64,000 nt of DNA from Arthrobacter terricola (GCF_004354015.1 NZ_SMRU01000026.1:1-64000); one strand, 5' to 3'. Counted from the stretch's first letter, positions 16,313 to 25,940 are shown. The notes: a model not told the origin generated them from the letters alone. Program-made: numbers and translations.

Positions 16313-17974
16313 CTATGACCGCAATGCACCGCTGGCGAAGAGCTCTCGGCCCTCCCGAACAGTCTGCAAGCACACGGGATCGCTCCCCCTGTCGAGCGCG
16401 GGCAAAAGGGGCGTCCGCGCACGCGGATCCGTGGACCAGGACTGCACCCTGTCATCGGCCACCTGGACCATGAGTTCTTCGACCTCCCACACGGCAAAAC
16501 TCGCCGGTGCGCCCGGAACCAATTGCCCCAGGAGCGGGTTCTGCTGCCTGCTGGCCCGCCATCCTGCACGCGTGTGGCCGAGGAAAGCGGCACGTGCTGA
16601 AATGCGTTGCGCAGGGTTGCTGTGCTCCAAGCAGGCCCTGACGCTTGACCAAGGCCGCAGGGGGGTCACGGGGCTATCGCTTCCAAAGCACACCGGTACG
16701 CCCTCCGAATAGTAGGAAGCGAAGGGATTCATGGTGGTGCTCCGGGAGCCCAGCCGTTGCTCGTAGAGCTTGCCCGCTCCACCCCAGGCGGCGTCGAAGG
16801 CAGGCTGCGCGCTCACCGTGATCGAGTATTTGGCAAGCCGGGCGCGATCCTCGGCGTCCGCCATCTCAACGTGCTCGAGGCGATGCCCGGCGGCACGAAC
16901 GCGTTGCTCACCCACTTCCGCGGCGGCCTGGTCCAAGGCGTCCAATGCAGCCTTCAGTCCGGCGTCGCCAATCACATGGAAGCCGGCTTGGATGCCGAGC
17001 GTCGAACAAGCCGCAATATGGCGCGCTGCTTCATCCGCTGACAAGTACAGCCCGCCGCGCTCACCAGGCGCATCCGCGTAGTCCTCGCTGAGAGCCGCCG
17101 TCCTGGATCCGATGGAGCCGTCGATGTTCAGGTCCCCGGCCAGGCCGAGGACGGGAACTCCCAGGCGTCCGAGGATCTCCGCTGCGTGCTCGGCCGATGA
17201 AGCCAGCTCGCCCCAGTACGGCAAGACCTCAGGCAGTGCCTCCGGCCCCGAATTCCATGTTGCCGAGAGCCGTAGGTCATCGATGCTGCACAGGTGTGGG
17301 GCCGCCATTTCGGCCAGAGCGACATAACCATTCGCCGCTGCCTCACGGAGGGCGAGTTCCTGATAGCGTCGACGCTCGCCTTGGGGCATCTGCCGGGCCG
17401 CCAGGCGCGACGCGTTGTGGGCGGCCCGCAGGACCCTCGCTCCGCCGTCGTACCCGTCCATCCCCACGATGCCCGCCGCGGTCGCGAGCGACGACGACAC
17501 CAGGCCGGAATGGGCGTCGACGCGCGCGAGGTACACCTTGCGGCCACCTGCGGCGCGTTCGAGTTCATCCTGCGTGGGCAGGGTCGCATCGTCCCACAGT
17601 GATTCGTCCCAACCGTTCCCGAGCACCGTTCCTTCGGCGCCAACGGCTGCGGCGGCGCGGGCGACGGCGTCAAGCAGCTCACGGGCGGAACGCACCTCGG
17701 CCAGTTGCAAAGAATCAGCCGCAATCCCCGTCTCGCTGAGGTGCACATGGGAATCGACGAATCCGGGGGCGAGCAATGCGCCGCGGAGGTCGATGATGTC
17801 CATCGAGGAATCGGCGATCGAGCTCGCGGCCTGCTCCGAACCAACCCATGCGACCGTGTCGCCGTCCACCAGCATGGCGGTCGCGAACGGATCCGCTGCG
17901 GTATAGACGGAGCCGTTTCGGTACATCGTGACCTTGCGCTGAGGCATGTCGGCGGGAAGGCCTGGAAGGGTCAT
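16313..17974 (-). CDS. YtcJ-type amidohydrolase
   Basis: A 553-aa metal-dependent amidohydrolase of the YtcJ/TIM-barrel type. The N-terminal beta domain is followed by APGFVDSHVHL (metal-binding HxH) and GNGWDESLWDD. Later come GFHVIGDAGLKAALDAL (metal His), HRLEHVEMA, and FGSDSPVTPLRPW (metal Asp), in the usual family order. Substrates of YtcJ proteins are mostly unknown (amides or carbamates). ATG 17974 is chosen because AGGAG stands 7 nt upstream. It follows helY by 31 bp on the same strand. Confidence 0.88.
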   Translation of the reverse strand: MTLPGLPADMPQRKVTMYRNGSVYTAADPFATAMLVDGDTVAWVGSEQAASSIADSSMDIIDLRGALLAPGFVDSHVHLSETGIAADSLQLAEVRSARELLDAVARAAAAVGAEGTVLGNGWDESLWDDATLPTQDELERAAGGRKVYLARVDAHSGLVSSSLATAAGIVGMDGYDGGARVLRAAHNASRLAARQMPQGERRRYQELALREAAANGYVALAEMAAPHLCSIDDLRLSATWNSGPEALPEVLPYWGELASSAEHAAEILGRLGVPVLGLAGDLNIDGSIGSRTAALSEDYADAPGERGGLYLSADEAARHIAACSTLGIQAGFHVIGDAGLKAALDALDQAAAEVGEQRVRAAGHRLEHVEMADAEDRARLAKYSITVSAQPAFDAAWGGAGKLYEQRLGSRSTTMNPFASYYSEGVPVCFGSDSPVTPLRPWSSVRACLEHSNPAQRISARAAFLGHTRAGWRASRQQNPLLGQLVPGAPASFAVWEVEELMVQVADDRVQSWSTDPRARTPLLPALDRGSDPVCLQTVREGRELFASGALRS

Positions 17975-18005
17975 GGAATTACTCCTAGGTGGAAGCTGGA
18001 ATGGA

Positions 18006-20903
18006 TCAGGCGACGTTGGAATAGGCCACGACGCCGCGCCGGACGAGGTCGATCGCCTCACGGCAGATTTTGGCCAGGCGCCGTTCGAGCCCGGGAATCT
18101 TGGCCATCTGGTCCAGCAAATCAATCACTTGCTTCGCCCAGCGCACAAAATCGCCCGCTGCGAGGTCGGTTCCGCTCAGGACCTCCTGGAGGTGGCGGCC
18201 CTTGGCCCATTTGAAGATCGGCCACACCAACCCGAGCTCGGGCTCCGCCGTGAGGGGAAGGCGGTTTTTGTCTTCGATGTCTTCCAGGACGGACCACTCC
18301 TGGACCACAATGTCCACCGCGGTCTCGAGTGAAACAGACGGCATCTTTGGACGCAGGCCGCGGTCGTCCCGCTTGGCTTGGTAAACCATCGTGCTCGCTA
18401 GCGCGGCAAGCTCCGCGGCGTCGAGGTCCTTGATGGCTCCTTGCCGAATGGCTTGGGAAATCAGGAGGTCCTTCTCGCCGTAGATGCGCCGAAGGCGCTG
18501 GCCGTCCGCACTGATGGTGACGTTGCCGCCGTCGGACGCCTGGATGTAACCGTAGCCGGCGAGGACGTCGCATACGCGGTCGAAGGTCTTCGCGATCGTA
18601 TTGGTGCGTCCTTGGATCTGCCGTGCGAGGCCATCGGTTTCATGCCGGAGTTTCCACCAGCGTTCGGCCCACCGGGCATGGTCTTCGCGTTCGCTGCAAC
18701 CATGGCAGGGGTGGGCACGCAAGGCCCTCCGCAGGTCGGCGATCCTCTTTTCCTGATCCGGCAGATATTGGGCACGGCCGAAGTCCTCGTTCCGGCTGGA
18801 CCCGCGCGCGGGCGGGCGGCCCTCGCGCACGGCATTCCGCATGGCTGAGGCGAGGTCCCGGCGGGACTTTGGCAGCTTGGCGTTGAATGACTTCGGGATG
18901 CGCACCCATGACACCGGAGCGACCGGTCCTTCGACCTCATACACGCCGATCCTGTGCATCTGGTTGTCTTCGGAGAGCACCGCCGGGCGCGGTTCACGCG
19001 AGTTTGAATCGCCATTGAGTACGACGGCGTAACCCGGCGTCCGTCCGCCGCTGACCTTGACGATGTCCCCCGGCATGAGCCGTGCGAGCGAGTCGACGGT
19101 GAGGGATTTGCGCGCCCGGGATGTGCTCCTGGAAGCCATTTGCTCGGCATCGCTGAGATCGCGGCGGAGCTTGGCGTATTCAGTGAAGTCGCCGAGGTGG
19201 CACTTCATGGATTCCGCGTATCCCGCCAACGATTCCTCGCGACTGCGGACTTGCCGGGCCAAGCCCACCACGGAACGGTCAGCCTGGAACTGGGCGAACG
19301 AGGATTCCAGGATCTGGCGCGCCCGCGTCCGGCCGAATTGGGCTATCAGGTTGATGCTCATGTTGTACGTGGGCCGGAAGCTTGAATTCAGCGGATAGGT
19401 CCGCCTGGACGCCAGGCCGGCTACGGCGGTCGGATCGGTTCCCGGTTGCCACAAGACCACGGCATGGCCTTCGACGTCGATTCCACGCCTGCCCGCGCGG
19501 CCCGTCAGCTGGGTGTACTCCCCCGCAGTGATGTTCACGTGGGCCTCGCCGTTGAACTTGTCGAGCTTCTCCAAGACAACGCACCGAGCCGGCATGTTGA
19601 CCCCAAGCGCGAGGGTCTCCGTGGCGAACACGGCCTTCACCAAGCCATCGGCGAAGAGGTTCTCGACCACTTCCTTGAAGGTAGGCAAGAGACCGGCGTG
19701 GTGGGCGGCGAGGCCTCGAAGGAGGCCGTCGCGCCAACTCCAGAAGCCCAGCACGTCGAGGTCGTCTGCCGGAATCTCGCGGCTTGCCTCGTCCACCCTC
19801 GAGGCGATGATCCGCTGTTCACGCTCGGTGGTGAGCCATAGGCCCGCAGCGGCACACTGCGCCACCGCGCCGTCGCAACCAGCGCGGGAAAAGATGAAGG
19901 TGATTGCGGGGAGGAGTCCTTGCCGGTCCAGGCTGGCGATGATCTGGGGACGGCTGGCCTTCCGCACGGGACTGCGCTGTTCCCCGGAACCGGAATTGCG
20001 CTGCCGGTCCTGCCCGCGGCGGTTGCGGCCGCCGTGTCCGTACCGGGCCCGGGAGTTCATTTGGCTCTCCGCCCTGGCCATGGACAACAATTCGGGGTTG
20101 ACCTCGAATTCCTTCTGGCGAGAACTCCGGTCCTTCCCGGCGGACACCACCGGCACGCTTGAACCAGGCTCCGGGGCGCCGGGCGCGATCTCGTCAAAGC
20201 TCGTGTCCCCGGCAAAGAGGTCCACGATTTCACGGCCGACCATGACGTGCTGCCACAAGGGAACTGGGCGGTGCTCTGAAACGATGACGTCAGTGTGCCC
20301 GCGCACGGTGTCCAGCCAGGCACCAAACTCCTCGGCGTTCGAGACAGTAGCGCTGAGGGAAACCACTTGGACCTCGCTGGGCAAGTGGATGATGACTTCT
20401 TCCCACACAGCACCACGGAACCGGTCCGCGAGGTAGTGCACCTCGTCCATCACCACGTAGCCGAGGTCGCCGAGTGTATCCGAGTCAGCGTAGAGCATGT
20501 TCCGCAGGACTTCGGTGGTCATCACCACCACGGGCGCTTCACCGTTGATCGTTGTATCCCCGGTCAGCAACCCTACGTTCGAAGCACCGTACTTCGCGGA
20601 CAGCTCGGAGAACTTCTGGTTGCTCAACGCCTTGATCGGCGTGGTGTAGAAAGCCTTCAAGCCCCGTTCGAGCGCAAGGTAGATGGCGAACTCGCCGACG
20701 ATCGTCTTCCCGGCACCTGTAGGTGCCGCGACCAGCACTCCCTTGCCTTCCTGGAGGGAGCGGCAGGCCTCACGCTGGAAATCGTCAAGCTCGAACTCCA
20801 GGGACCGGACGAAAGTGCCGAGGTACGTTTTGGCTTCGGCACTCCGCTCCGCTGCGGCTTGGAACGCTTCTGAGGGCGAGAGTGCCCCGGAATTGGAAGA
20901 CAT
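18006..20903 (-). CDS. helY: Ski2-like DEAD/DEAH RNA helicase HelY
   Basis: A 965-aa ATP-dependent RNA helicase. Walker A is APTGAGKT (residues 60-67), motif Ia TTPIKALSNQKF, motif II DEVH, motif III LSATVSN, and motif VI TGRAGRRGIDVEGH. A linker with low-complexity Arg/Gly (GHGGRNRRGQDRQ) interrupts the helicase core, and the C-terminal half carries the Ski2/Mtr4-type winged-helix and helical domains. It probably acts in RNA processing or decay. ATG 20903 has no ribosome site, but TAGGCT is 6 nt upstream, so helY may have its own leaderless promoter within the tatAC cluster. Confidence 0.92.
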   Translation of the reverse strand: MSSNSGALSPSEAFQAAAERSAEAKTYLGTFVRSLEFELDDFQREACRSLQEGKGVLVAAPTGAGKTIVGEFAIYLALERGLKAFYTTPIKALSNQKFSELSAKYGASNVGLLTGDTTINGEAPVVVMTTEVLRNMLYADSDTLGDLGYVVMDEVHYLADRFRGAVWEEVIIHLPSEVQVVSLSATVSNAEEFGAWLDTVRGHTDVIVSEHRPVPLWQHVMVGREIVDLFAGDTSFDEIAPGAPEPGSSVPVVSAGKDRSSRQKEFEVNPELLSMARAESQMNSRARYGHGGRNRRGQDRQRNSGSGEQRSPVRKASRPQIIASLDRQGLLPAITFIFSRAGCDGAVAQCAAAGLWLTTEREQRIIASRVDEASREIPADDLDVLGFWSWRDGLLRGLAAHHAGLLPTFKEVVENLFADGLVKAVFATETLALGVNMPARCVVLEKLDKFNGEAHVNITAGEYTQLTGRAGRRGIDVEGHAVVLWQPGTDPTAVAGLASRRTYPLNSSFRPTYNMSINLIAQFGRTRARQILESSFAQFQADRSVVGLARQVRSREESLAGYAESMKCHLGDFTEYAKLRRDLSDAEQMASRSTSRARKSLTVDSLARLMPGDIVKVSGGRTPGYAVVLNGDSNSREPRPAVLSEDNQMHRIGVYEVEGPVAPVSWVRIPKSFNAKLPKSRRDLASAMRNAVREGRPPARGSSRNEDFGRAQYLPDQEKRIADLRRALRAHPCHGCSEREDHARWAERWWKLRHETDGLARQIQGRTNTIAKTFDRVCDVLAGYGYIQASDGGNVTISADGQRLRRIYGEKDLLISQAIRQGAIKDLDAAELAALASTMVYQAKRDDRGLRPKMPSVSLETAVDIVVQEWSVLEDIEDKNRLPLTAEPELGLVWPIFKWAKGRHLQEVLSGTDLAAGDFVRWAKQVIDLLDQMAKIPGLERRLAKICREAIDLVRRGVVAYSNVA

Positions 20904-20909
20904 GCTTCA

Positions 20910-20915
20910 AGCCTA
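20910..20915 (-). promoter_or_regulatory. Leaderless -10 element of helY
   Basis: On the minus strand TAGGCT is followed by 6 nt and then the helY ATG. It lies in the 24-bp gap after tatC. Confidence 0.45.
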
Positions 20916-20927
20916 GTGGCCGGGAGG

Positions 20928-21764
20928 CTACAGGTTCTCCAGATCCGAGGCAGGAGTGGCGACGTCTGCCGTGGCCTCCGTCTCAGCAGAGACCTTTGCC
21001 TGGCGGCGCACACGGCGCTTGTCGTTGACGAGGCAGACTCCAATGGCAGCAAAGAAGAGCACCAGCATGGGTACAGCCAGATAGAACATGCTCATCGCAT
21101 CAGCACCGGGTGCGGCCATGGCCGCAAACAGGCATACGAGGAAGACGGTGATTCGCCAGCTCTTGAGCAGCCGCGCGCCTTTGACGATGCCGGCCATATT
21201 CAGACCGACCAAGATGACCGGAATCAGGAAGGCAACACCAAACGCCAATAGCAACCGGATGACAAAGGCAAGGTACACATCCGCGCTGATGAAGTTCGAG
21301 CCGCCCTGCGGAGTGAACTCGGTCAGGACCCGGACAGCATTCGGAAGGACGAGCCAAGCCAGTAAGACGCCACCGATGAAAAGGGGCACGGCAGCGGCAA
21401 CGAAAGACAAGGCAAGCCGGCGTTCGTTCTTATGGAGTCCGGGCACGATGAATGCCCACAATTGGTAGATCCACACCGGGCTGGCGATGATGACGCCGAG
21501 GAACACCGAGACCTGGATCATCAGGTCGAAGGAACTCGCGACCCCGTCGAAGTTCAGTGCAGCTTGCCTGCCATGCTGCTCGTTGAGGTCCTTGATGGGC
21601 TTTACCAACGCTGCAAGAAGCGGCTGGTAGACGATAAAGCCGACAATGGTCCCGAGGATGACGGCGATCGCAGCTTTGAAGAGCCTGTTCTTCAATTCCT
21701 TCAGGTGATCGAGCAGCGCCATCCTTCCTTCAGGATTGGCTTTTCGATTATTCACTTGCACCAC
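20928..21764 (-). CDS. tatC: Sec-independent protein translocase TatC
   Basis: A 278-aa integral membrane protein with six predicted helices, the core receptor of the twin-arginine export pathway. The N-terminus has the family signature LLDHLKELKNRLFKA, followed by SPVWIYQLWAFIVPGLHKNERR in the second cytoplasmic loop and FGVAFLIPVI in helix 5. The C-terminal tail is charged. It starts with GTG 21764 and follows tatA by 20 bp on the same strand, making a tatA-tatC operon. No tatB gene is present here, as is common in actinobacteria. Confidence 0.96.
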   Translation of the reverse strand: MVQVNNRKANPEGRMALLDHLKELKNRLFKAAIAVILGTIVGFIVYQPLLAALVKPIKDLNEQHGRQAALNFDGVASSFDLMIQVSVFLGVIIASPVWIYQLWAFIVPGLHKNERRLALSFVAAAVPLFIGGVLLAWLVLPNAVRVLTEFTPQGGSNFISADVYLAFVIRLLLAFGVAFLIPVILVGLNMAGIVKGARLLKSWRITVFLVCLFAAMAAPGADAMSMFYLAVPMLVLFFAAIGVCLVNDKRRVRRQAKVSAETEATADVATPASDLENL

Positions 21765-21784
21765 GTGTTCGCATGCACCACTTG

Positions 21785-22045
21785 TCAGAGACGAGTGCCA
21801 GGCGGAACGTCAGTCTCGCCGGCGTTCCTGGTCTTTTGGTCCGGGTGACCGACTACCTTGCCCTCGACCGGGTCGGTATCTCCGCTCGCGTCCGTTGATC
21901 CGTCCTTCTTCATCTCGCGAACCTCGGACCGGAAAATGCGCATCGACTGGCCGAGGCTCCGCGCCATGGAAGGCAGCTTAGGCGCCGCGAAGAGCACCAG
22001 GGCCAATACGACGATAACGACGATATGCCAGCCTTCAAGCCTCAT
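21785..22045 (-). CDS. tatA: Twin-arginine translocase subunit TatA
   Basis: An 86-aa protein with one N-terminal membrane helix (WHIVVIVVLALVLFAAPKLP) and an amphipathic helix (MARSLGQSMRIFRSEVREM), followed by a charged tail. TatA forms the pore of the Tat system with TatC encoded next. The ribosome site AAAGGA stands 9 nt before ATG 22045. A TAGGAT hexamer at 22071-22076 may be the -10 of this pair. Confidence 0.95.
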   Translation of the reverse strand: MRLEGWHIVVIVVLALVLFAAPKLPSMARSLGQSMRIFRSEVREMKKDGSTDASGDTDPVEGKVVGHPDQKTRNAGETDVPPGTRL

Positions 22046-22070
22046 GTTGGGAAGTCCTTTCGTTGGAATA

Positions 22071-22076
22071 CATCCT
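22071..22076 (-). promoter_or_regulatory. Candidate -10 element of tatA
   Basis: TAGGAT on the minus strand, 25 nt upstream of the tatA start. It would give a leader of about 18 nt that carries the Shine-Dalgarno sequence. No clear -35. Confidence 0.35.
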
Positions 22077-22080
22077 ACGT

Positions 22081-22431
22081 CTAACTGAATTCAATGTCGT
22101 GCAGGGACTGGGGTTGGCCCCGTTCTGCTTTGCGCTTGACGCGCCTTTGGCGACGAACTTCCCGGCGGGAGGCCTTGGCCGTCACGTAATCATGACGCAT
22201 CTGCTCCGGTGAGGCAAAAACGGCCGCACCGAACACCTTGGACGACGGAACGCCGTCGTCCTCTACCGACAGGGAGGGATGCAGGGGGCGCCCCAGCTCC
22301 TCCCCCGCGGCACTGAACTCATGAAGCATCGCCATGAACTTCCGGAACAACCGGATGCCCATGAAAACGTAGCAAAGCAACGTCACAGCAATCAGGGCGA
22401 CCCACAAAAGGATCCAAGTCCACCAAGGCAT
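22081..22431 (-). CDS. Small membrane protein between pafBC and tatA
   Basis: A 116-aa protein of unknown function. One N-terminal membrane helix (residues 3-25, WWTWILLWVALIAVTLLCYVF) is followed by a cytosolic part with an Arg/Lys-rich amphipathic segment near residues 85-108 (ASRREVRRQRRVKRKAERG). ATG 22431 lacks a ribosome site; TAGACT lies 6 nt upstream and its TAG is the stop codon of pafBC, so the gene could be transcribed leaderlessly from within the operon. Position in a conserved pafBC-tatAC cluster suggests a conserved actinobacterial protein. Confidence 0.75.
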   Translation of the reverse strand: MPWWTWILLWVALIAVTLLCYVFMGIRLFRKFMAMLHEFSAAGEELGRPLHPSLSVEDDGVPSSKVFGAAVFASPEQMRHDYVTAKASRREVRRQRRVKRKAERGQPQSLHDIEFS

Positions 22432-22440
22432 TTGTGTAGT

Positions 22441-24444
22441 CTATCCAGCCTTCATCCCGTACTGGCCAAGCGCCGCTTCCAACCACGCAAGCGAAGCATG
22501 GGTCAGTTCCTGCGGCGAGAGGATCCGCACGGCACCGCCATGCTGGGCGACGAACATGGGCAGCCAGTCCGCGTTGCCGAACCTGACCTCGGCGAGCAAC
22601 CCGCCGTCGGGAAGCGCTGCCGTACGTTCGGCGTAGTAGTCATCCGCCAGGCCGGCGCCTTGGCGGGTCAGTTGCAGGACCACGACGACGTCGTCGTCGT
22701 TCGGCGTGTAGAGCTTCGCCGGGGTGTTCGCTTGGGCTTCCGCGCTCGTGGAAACCCGTTGTCCGTTGGGCGCGATTTTCTCGATCCGGTCCAAGCGGAA
22801 ATTGCGGAGGCCGGCTTTGCTGTGGCAATACGCTTCGAAGTACCACGTGCTGTCCAGCGAGTAGAGGCGCAGGGGGTCGACGTCCCGTTCGGAGACGGAG
22901 TCGCGTTGCTGCGACAAGTAGCTCAAGTGCAGCTGGCTCCCCTCATGGAGTGCCGTGGTGATGACGTCAAAAGCTGAGGCGTCAGCCGGAGCCACCGGCG
23001 GCACGGCCACGGCGGCCGCTAATCGTCCCGCTTCGCCGGCCGCGCCCGTGAGCTTCAACGTCACGGATTCCAGGGCCCCGCTTTGCTCGTCCTCAGACAA
23101 GCCGCCCTGGGCGGGCAGGCCATTCAGCGTAGCGAGGCCGGTCAGCAACGCGCACGCTTCGTCCACGCTGAAGCGAATGGGCCGGTTGAGTTCGAGGTGC
23201 TCCCGGATGTAAACGTGCTCGTTTTCCCAATCAATATCGAACAAATCGTCCGGGTAGCCCTCGGGCCGTCCCGAGCAGATCAGGATTTTCAGGTCCTCGA
23301 TGAGCTCTTTGCGGCTGATCCCGAAGCGGTCCGCCACTTCCTGGATGGGCAGGCCCTGGTTATGGACCAGGAATGGGACCAATTGCAGCATGCGGCTGAG
23401 CTGGTCCTCGGACGTGCGCTTGCGCGCCCGGGGCGCGGGACCGGCGTCGGGAAAAAGGATTTCGACGCCGGGAGCCGCCGCGAATGCGGCCGCCCCTTCA
23501 AGGCGGCGTACGACGGCGTCCCGCAACTCGGGAGGGCCGACGACCCGGACGTGGGGACCGTAGGAAGCGAGTTCCTCGGCGAGCGACTCGGTGTCCCGGA
23601 ACAGCACCGGGAGTCCCTCCCTGCCCGGTCCGGAGGCAAGACCGGTAGTGTCTACTGCGCGCTTCCGCAGCCCAAGCAGCCGACCTTCGGCAACTTCGAG
23701 GGAAGCCTCCTGCAAGGGAAGCTCGTTGAGGCTGTCCAGCTCGGCCCGGGTATCGAACCCGGAGGGGATCTCGCAATGGTCCCGCGCCTCGACGTGGACG
23801 TCAGTGGTCATGCGGGATAAACGGAAGAAGCGTTTCGCTTTCCGCTCCCGGTCGAAACCGACGAGGTACCACTGGCCGAAACGGCTCCCGAGCCCCCAAG
23901 GCTCCACGATTCGGCGTTCTTCCCGGCCGGTACTGGCGGCCCGGTAACCGAAACTGACGGGATGCTTGCCGTTCATTGCCCCAATGATGTCGTCGAACGC
24001 CTGGCCAGCCGGCTTGATGCGAGGCTGGACGCCGGCAGGAAGTTCGACGTCGGCCAGGCCCCCGGATGCCTGCAACTTACGCAGCGCGCTGGCGGCGGCG
24101 GAGCCGAGGGCGGCACGTTCCCACAACTGTGCCGCGAGGAGGAGGACCGTTCCCTCAGCGGGAGTCAGGTGCACGTCCGGAAGGGTGTTGGATTCCTTGC
24201 CGATGCGGTAACGCGTGGACGCGGGATCGTCGGAGCCGAGGCCTTGCTCGAGGATCGTCTCGATCTCGAAGCCGAACTGCTTCAAGTCCGCCTTGTCCCG
24301 CTCAAACATGCGGCCGAAAGCGGCGTCGCCGTCTCCGGCCGAATGGTAGACCTTCTCCCTCAGGACGGCCCGGGATAGCCCGTATTTGGTGTCGAGCAGC
24401 GCAATGAGCAGGTTCAGGAGTCGTTCGGTACGGGAAGCGGACAC
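22441..24444 (-). CDS. pafBC: PafBC, fused WYL-domain DNA-damage regulator
   Basis: A 667-aa natural fusion of PafB and PafC. Each half has a winged helix (RTERLLNLLIALLDTKYGLSRA at residues 4-25; QLSRMLQLVPFLVHNQGLPIQEVADRFGIS near 350) and a WYL domain with a WCX extension. PafBC activates the LexA-independent DNA-damage response in actinobacteria. In mycobacteria the two halves are separate genes, whereas a fused form is known from Arthrobacter. The first WYL tripeptide survives as WYLVGFDR, and the second as WYFEAYCHS. GTG 24444 is chosen over a much longer upstream extension because the winged helix begins there and TAACGT lies 7 nt upstream. Confidence 0.93.
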   Translation of the reverse strand: MSASRTERLLNLLIALLDTKYGLSRAVLREKVYHSAGDGDAAFGRMFERDKADLKQFGFEIETILEQGLGSDDPASTRYRIGKESNTLPDVHLTPAEGTVLLLAAQLWERAALGSAAASALRKLQASGGLADVELPAGVQPRIKPAGQAFDDIIGAMNGKHPVSFGYRAASTGREERRIVEPWGLGSRFGQWYLVGFDRERKAKRFFRLSRMTTDVHVEARDHCEIPSGFDTRAELDSLNELPLQEASLEVAEGRLLGLRKRAVDTTGLASGPGREGLPVLFRDTESLAEELASYGPHVRVVGPPELRDAVVRRLEGAAAFAAAPGVEILFPDAGPAPRARKRTSEDQLSRMLQLVPFLVHNQGLPIQEVADRFGISRKELIEDLKILICSGRPEGYPDDLFDIDWENEHVYIREHLELNRPIRFSVDEACALLTGLATLNGLPAQGGLSEDEQSGALESVTLKLTGAAGEAGRLAAAVAVPPVAPADASAFDVITTALHEGSQLHLSYLSQQRDSVSERDVDPLRLYSLDSTWYFEAYCHSKAGLRNFRLDRIEKIAPNGQRVSTSAEAQANTPAKLYTPNDDDVVVVLQLTRQGAGLADDYYAERTAALPDGGLLAEVRFGNADWLPMFVAQHGGAVRILSPQELTHASLAWLEAALGQYGMKAG

Positions 24445-24451
24445 GATGGCA

Positions 24452-24457
24452 ACGTTA
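24452..24457 (-). promoter_or_regulatory. Leaderless -10 element of pafBC
   Basis: On the minus strand TAACGT is followed by 7 nt and then GTG 24444. No Shine-Dalgarno sequence is visible. Confidence 0.4.
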
Positions 24458-24539
24458 CTAAACTCCGCGGTTAAAGGCAGAAAGCACGTCTGCAGGCGGA
24501 TTTCTCCGGCTGTGGACGTGCTTTCCAGCGGTGCGGAAT

Positions 24540-24935
24540 CTAGCGGACTGCGACGAGGTCCACGACGAAGATCAAGGCCTCGTTGGGCTTGATGGAGGCA
24601 CCGGCACCACGGGTGCCGTAAGCGAGCTCGGAAGGGATTTCCAGTCGGCGGCGGCCGCCCACCTTCATGCCGAGCAGCCCTTGGTCCCAACCCTGGATGA
24701 CCTGGCCGACGCCGACGCGGAAGTCCAGCGGAGCGCCGCGGCCCCAGGAGGCGTCGAATTCTTCGCCGGTGGACCATGCAACGCCCACGTAGTGCGTGGA
24801 AACGGTGTCGCCAGCCTGGGCTTCCTGCCCGTCACCGACGATGATGTCCTTGATGACGAGCTCAGTGGGAACGTCACCCTCGGGGAAGTCGATCTCCGGC
24901 TTCGTGCGGTCATAGTCACGCTGACCAAATGACAT
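24540..24935 (-). CDS. FKBP-type peptidyl-prolyl isomerase, cytosolic
   Basis: A 131-aa single-domain FKBP without a signal peptide. The core motif block VSTHYVGVAWSTGEEFDASW, the GQVIQGWDQGLLGMKVGGRRRLEIPSELAYG stretch and the final ALIFVVDLVAV are standard for active FK506-binding isomerases (the FDxSW and VIxGWDQ residues line the active site). The ribosome site is AGGAG, 7 nt before ATG. It follows a lipoprotein FKBP gene by about 50 bp, a pair conserved near the Pup-proteasome genes of actinobacteria. Confidence 0.95.
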   Translation of the reverse strand: MSFGQRDYDRTKPEIDFPEGDVPTELVIKDIIVGDGQEAQAGDTVSTHYVGVAWSTGEEFDASWGRGAPLDFRVGVGQVIQGWDQGLLGMKVGGRRRLEIPSELAYGTRGAGASIKPNEALIFVVDLVAVR

Positions 24936-24983
24936 GGATACTCCTCAAATAGTTTGAAACGCGTTGGCGATGCTCAGAACAGG

Positions 24984-25940
24984 CTAGTAGGCGCCAAGGA
25001 TGTCGACAACAAAGACGAGGTCTCCCACCGGCTGTCCACTGCCGGGCGTCGCATCCGGGTAGGCCAAGGCCTTCGGAATGACGAGGAGCACGCGGGAGCC
25101 GACTGTCTTGCCCGTGAGGCCCTGGGTCCAGCCCTTAACCACGTTGGTGAGCGGGAAAGTAGCAACGCCCTTGTGGCCGAAGCTGTCATCGTAGCTCGAA
25201 TCGAACGGCTTGCCATCAGACAAGGTCACGCCGACATAGTTGGCCATGACGGTGCTCGTTGCCTTGACGACATCGCCCTTGCCCTTGATCAGGTCCTGGG
25301 AAATCAGGTCCGTGGGCGGCTTCACGCCAGCGACGGAAATCTGCGGAACCCCGTTGTTATCCACCTTCACGGTAGGAAGTCCGGCGGGAGGAGTGACGAC
25401 GTCGCCCTCAGGCTTGTCCAAAGCCTTGGGCGCATCCTTCGCCGACTCGATCTTGAGCACGGCCAATTGGGCCGAAGTGGCCGGCGTCTCACCGGAAGCT
25501 GCGGTGCCGGGAGCCGCGAACGCCAAGTACGCGCCTACCTTCGCACCGACGAGGGCGTTGTAGATGATCTGGTTGCCGCTCTTGAAGGTGTCGTTGAGTT
25601 CGAGGGGCTGCGGACCGCTCGGGAAGGAATCGTCGATGGTCTTGCCATCCTTGCCGTCAACAGTCACGTAAGACATGCCGACAATCTGCCCGGCCTTTAC
25701 TTTGTCGCCGGTACCGTCGTTGATCAACTTGATGGTCGGTTGGGAGACGTCCAACGGCTTGGTGAAGTCCAGGCCCGGCGCCTTGTTGTCGCCGTTGTCG
25801 GTGATTTTGAGGGAATCCAGCTTGGCCACATCGCCGGAGGACTGGCTGGTCGGTTCGGCGGATGGTGCCGGTGCCGGGCTTCCTCCGCAAGCCGTGAGCA
25901 GCAAGATGGCAGGGATGAGAATTGCTAGAAGACGTCGCAC
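24984..25940 (-). CDS. FKBP-type peptidyl-prolyl isomerase lipoprotein
   Basis: A 318-aa exported FKBP. The N-terminus is a lipoprotein signal peptide (RRLLAILIPAILLLTAC, lipobox LTAC with Cys at about residue 17) followed by a Pro/Ser/Ala linker. A degenerate FKBP-like domain spans about residues 60-165, and a more typical one 205-318 (MANYVGVTLSDGKPFDSSY, VVKGWTQGLTGKTVGSRVLLVIP). It should act on proteins outside the membrane. GTG 25940 is chosen because the signal peptide begins there; the ribosome site is weak. The second domain keeps the FDSS and GWTQ residues. Confidence 0.9.
   Translation of the reverse strand: MRRLLAILIPAILLLTACGGSPAPAPSAEPTSQSSGDVAKLDSLKITDNGDNKAPGLDFTKPLDVSQPTIKLINDGTGDKVKAGQIVGMSYVTVDGKDGKTIDDSFPSGPQPLELNDTFKSGNQIIYNALVGAKVGAYLAFAAPGTAASGETPATSAQLAVLKIESAKDAPKALDKPEGDVVTPPAGLPTVKVDNNGVPQISVAGVKPPTDLISQDLIKGKGDVVKATSTVMANYVGVTLSDGKPFDSSYDDSFGHKGVATFPLTNVVKGWTQGLTGKTVGSRVLLVIPKALAYPDATPGSGQPVGDLVFVVDILGAY

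Noticed and set aside
22441..24777. A longer pafBC start (adding about 110 residues)
   Set aside because: The upstream part is Arg/Pro-rich and overlaps the FKBP gene region; the winged helix begins at GTG 24444, which also has a correctly spaced -10-like hexamer.
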